64,000 bases of DNA from assembly GCA_014281115.1 (NCBI GenBank), contig JACONQ010000006.1, positions 1,984,001 to 2,048,000 of the forward strand. The letters run 5' to 3'. Below are positions 62,039-64,000 of the stretch, one piece after another (within the stretch, counting starts at the first letter, position 1; every line of letters starts with the position of its first letter). The notes under the pieces were generated by a model. It did not search any database. It saw nothing but the letters and a program-made list of their open reading frames with translations, and had not been told where the DNA came from. The position numbers and the translations under genes are program-made. Source of the stretch: Laburnicola sp. R22_1 (taxonomy: Eukaryota > Ascomycota > Dothideomycetes > Pleosporales > Didymosphaeriaceae).

Positions 62039-63100
62039 GAGCTGTTCTGCCCTCCGATTGATTGGTGTGAATTTCGATGGCGCAATGTATACATCGCTCT
62101 GCTGCCCTCTGGATGCGCATAGTCAGTATTCCATTCGCTGGGATTTTAACGGCAAGGAAGTGAAGGTGGAGTGCGCAGCGGATTGCTCACGCAGTTTCAC
62201 CCGCAGTCTTCATTGTATCCAGCTTCCCGCCCTCGGTACGATGCCATAAACGGCTAGGAGGATTGATGGTGCATGCAGTGTGAACGCAAGAAACAAGACG
62301 CGCCGTGAGTGAATGGGGTGTGTGACGCGTTCCCCTCCTTAGTAAGAGGGGTCCTCAGCTCCTGCCCCGCCAAAAGCGGGCGCGTGGTCGCAGACTGACC
62401 CCAAGCTCAAGACGGCTCCAGCTTCACTCGCATCATTCACAGAATGCTGAATTGAACACCTTCACCTTTCACCACCTATATTCGCACAGAGCAGCTGAGC
62501 CTGCTTCTTTCTCTCGTTACAGTAACCTCGCCAGGTCAGCCGCTCTCACCTTTGTCTGCTCTTGTAAGGATCTCCGGCCGGGCCCCGTTACTGTTCACGC
62601 TTCTGCAACGTCGGTTCTCCGCGGGCTTTCTCTGACCTCATCTCGGACGCAATCGAAAGCGGCGCTATAGAATTGCCGTAAACCTGGATCAACGTCTCAG
62701 GAGGTCGCAGAGCAAGTAGCATACTCATCAATAGCAAATAACTATCAGCTAAAGCTTTGTTAGTCGAATCTTGTACCCAAATATGCCGGTAAGTCACCAT
62801 GAGCCTTTTTTCATTTACCGCCCGAACCTCCACTGCCTATCTGCCCTTACTACGCATGCATATACTGGTCTCCAACGCTCCTCTTTCTGCTGGTTGGAAC
62901 TGGCTTCCACTGTCCCTATGCCACTAAGAAGCTGCGTAAGAAGCAGTAATCTGCATACATCGTTGGCTTGGACTGTAAAGTCCAAAGACCCTCAATATTC
63001 CCCACCCTCTCAGAGAATCCCGTAATACTTTTGGTACGACCAGGCCTACCATGACTTGCAGAGCCTTTCATCATCACAAGAGATCCAATTTTCTATTAGC
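62039..63100. other. Divergent interval upstream of LSB5
   Basis: No complete ORF of interest. An ATG-Pro followed by a consensus donor (ATGCCG|GTAAGT at 62783-62788) is one candidate first exon of LSB5, which would give a ~395-bp intron. Confidence 0.4.
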
Positions 63101-64000
63101 ATGTCCTCATATTTGAGACGTCCTGTCCGTTTTATCTTTGCAATCGTTAGAGCATGACTGAAGGAGTGATTCCGCAAGCAGAAGAGACCATATTCGGCTG
63201 TCACTGTCCAAATTGACCGCTTGACCAGTGAACAATATGAGGAGAATGTACGTATACCTTATCATACAAACCATGTTTCCAATACTGAGCATAACGTAGG
63301 ACATTGGTGGAATCCCAGACCTGATCGAGGTCGTCCGGATTCAGGAGTCTGGTCCTACCGAAGCGGCTCGCGCCATTCGGAAGAAGCTGTATGCCACCAG
63401 CTCGTGGGCCTTGATCATTCTAACATGTAGATCAGCAAGTATGGAAACCTCCACCGACAGCTCCGCGCATTGACTATTCTGGATCTCTTGATCCAGAACG
63501 CTGGATCGAGGTTTCAGAAGAATTTTGCGGACGAACCACTTCTCGAACGCCTCAGGTTGCTTGCTAAAGATGAAATGGTGGATAAAGAAGTGCGAGACAA
63601 AGTCAACGTTCTATTCCGCCAGTGGGCTGCCGCGTACAAGGGCACTCCAGGTCTTGAGCGAATTGCTACGCTTTATAAAGAATTGCCCAGAACGAAGCGT
63701 CCCCAACCGCATCAATCGCGTGTTGTTAGAGAGAATGAGGCGGAAGCCGAACGTGAGAATGCCTCCTCGCCCCCCGCGTCCCCTACGGTCCAACGACGGA
63801 GCTCGCCACCTCCTCACTTTCCGCAGGCCTCTTCTTCTGCTGGGAGGACGGTCGCTATTGGCAGTGCCGCGACCCCTAGCTCCTCATTGTTCAGGAAAGA
63901 CAAGAAAAATAAGAAGAGTAAGGGAAAGCCTTTTAACCTCGAAAAGGAAAAGGGCCAACTGTTGGAAACTATTGCGTCTGCTTCTGTCGCAAGTAACAGT
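63101..64000 (+). CDS. LSB5: Lsb5-like VHS/GAT endocytic adaptor, 3' end outside window
   Basis: Firm exons: 63182-63247 (KRPYSAVTVQIDRLTSEQYE), 63300-63388 (DIGGIPDLIEVVRIQESGPT, then AARAIRKKL) and 63436 to the window edge (KYGNLHRQLRALTILDLLIQ, NAGSRFQKNFADEPLLERLR, VNVLFRQWAAAYKG). These make the VHS domain; a Ser/Pro-rich linker and the start of a Lys-rich region follow, still open at 64000. The first exon is uncertain: either ATG at 63101 (24 bp, weak GTCCGT donor, 57-bp intron) or ATG at 62783 (strong donor, long intron). Known role in yeast: Lsb5 binds Las17/WASP, Sla1 and ubiquitin and joins actin to endocytosis. Confidence 0.85.

Overview
The window is nuclear DNA of a filamentous ascomycete (Pezizomycotina, probably Dothideomycetes). 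The evidence is many very short GT-AG introns (mostly 45-60 bp), CTAAC/CTGAC-like branch sites, a giant fungal NRPS, a HET-domain relic, a '2EXR/F-box-like' LDLPGELRN protein, and clear fungal housekeeping orthologues. Nothing bacterial, viral or CRISPR-like is visible.

Layout. (i) 1-15896, plus strand: the 3' part of a multimodular nonribosomal peptide synthetase that enters from the left edge. Its order is (C-end)-A-T-E-C-A-T-C-A-T-E-C-T-C-T*, where the last carrier domain has lost its serine. (ii) About 16.2-27.3 kb: a mixed, partly decayed zone. It holds a broken HET gene, a PRKRIP1/DUF1168 gene divergent from a histidine-phosphatase gene with a perfect 48-bp tandem duplication between them, a small membrane-active protein, an aldo-keto reductase relic, an LDLPGELRN protein and a probable small secreted Cys protein. 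(iii) 27.3-31.0 kb: no supported gene; it carries one copy of a 45-bp dispersed repeat and a (TGTGCC)n tract. (iv) 31-64 kb: gene-dense core. In order these are the Ste20/PAK kinase, Hse1 (ESCRT-0), cytochrome b5, Enp2 (ribosome biogenesis), Med13/Ssn2 (Mediator kinase module), a small Gln/Ala-Glu-rich protein, Swf1 palmitoyltransferase, telomeric Rap1 (with an HMG-box-like segment), a nitrilase with an apparent 1-bp frameshift, a one-TM small protein, F-actin capping protein alpha, two uncharacterised Ser/Pro-rich proteins, and the 5' part of Lsb5.

How they work together. There is no operon logic; genes are individually spliced, several in divergent pairs (PRKRIP1/DET1-like, ENP2/MED13, SWF1/RAP1). 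Ste20, capping protein, Lsb5 and Swf1 all touch actin or membrane polarity, and Hse1 and Lsb5 are both VHS-domain endosomal adaptors, but this is ordinary linkage and not evidence of a cluster. No tailoring enzyme, transporter or regulator gene flanks the NRPS on its 3' side, so if it belongs to a biosynthetic cluster the rest lies to the left of the window.

All gene models were spliced by hand from reading frame, splice consensus and family conservation; exon limits are given so they can be checked against transcripts.
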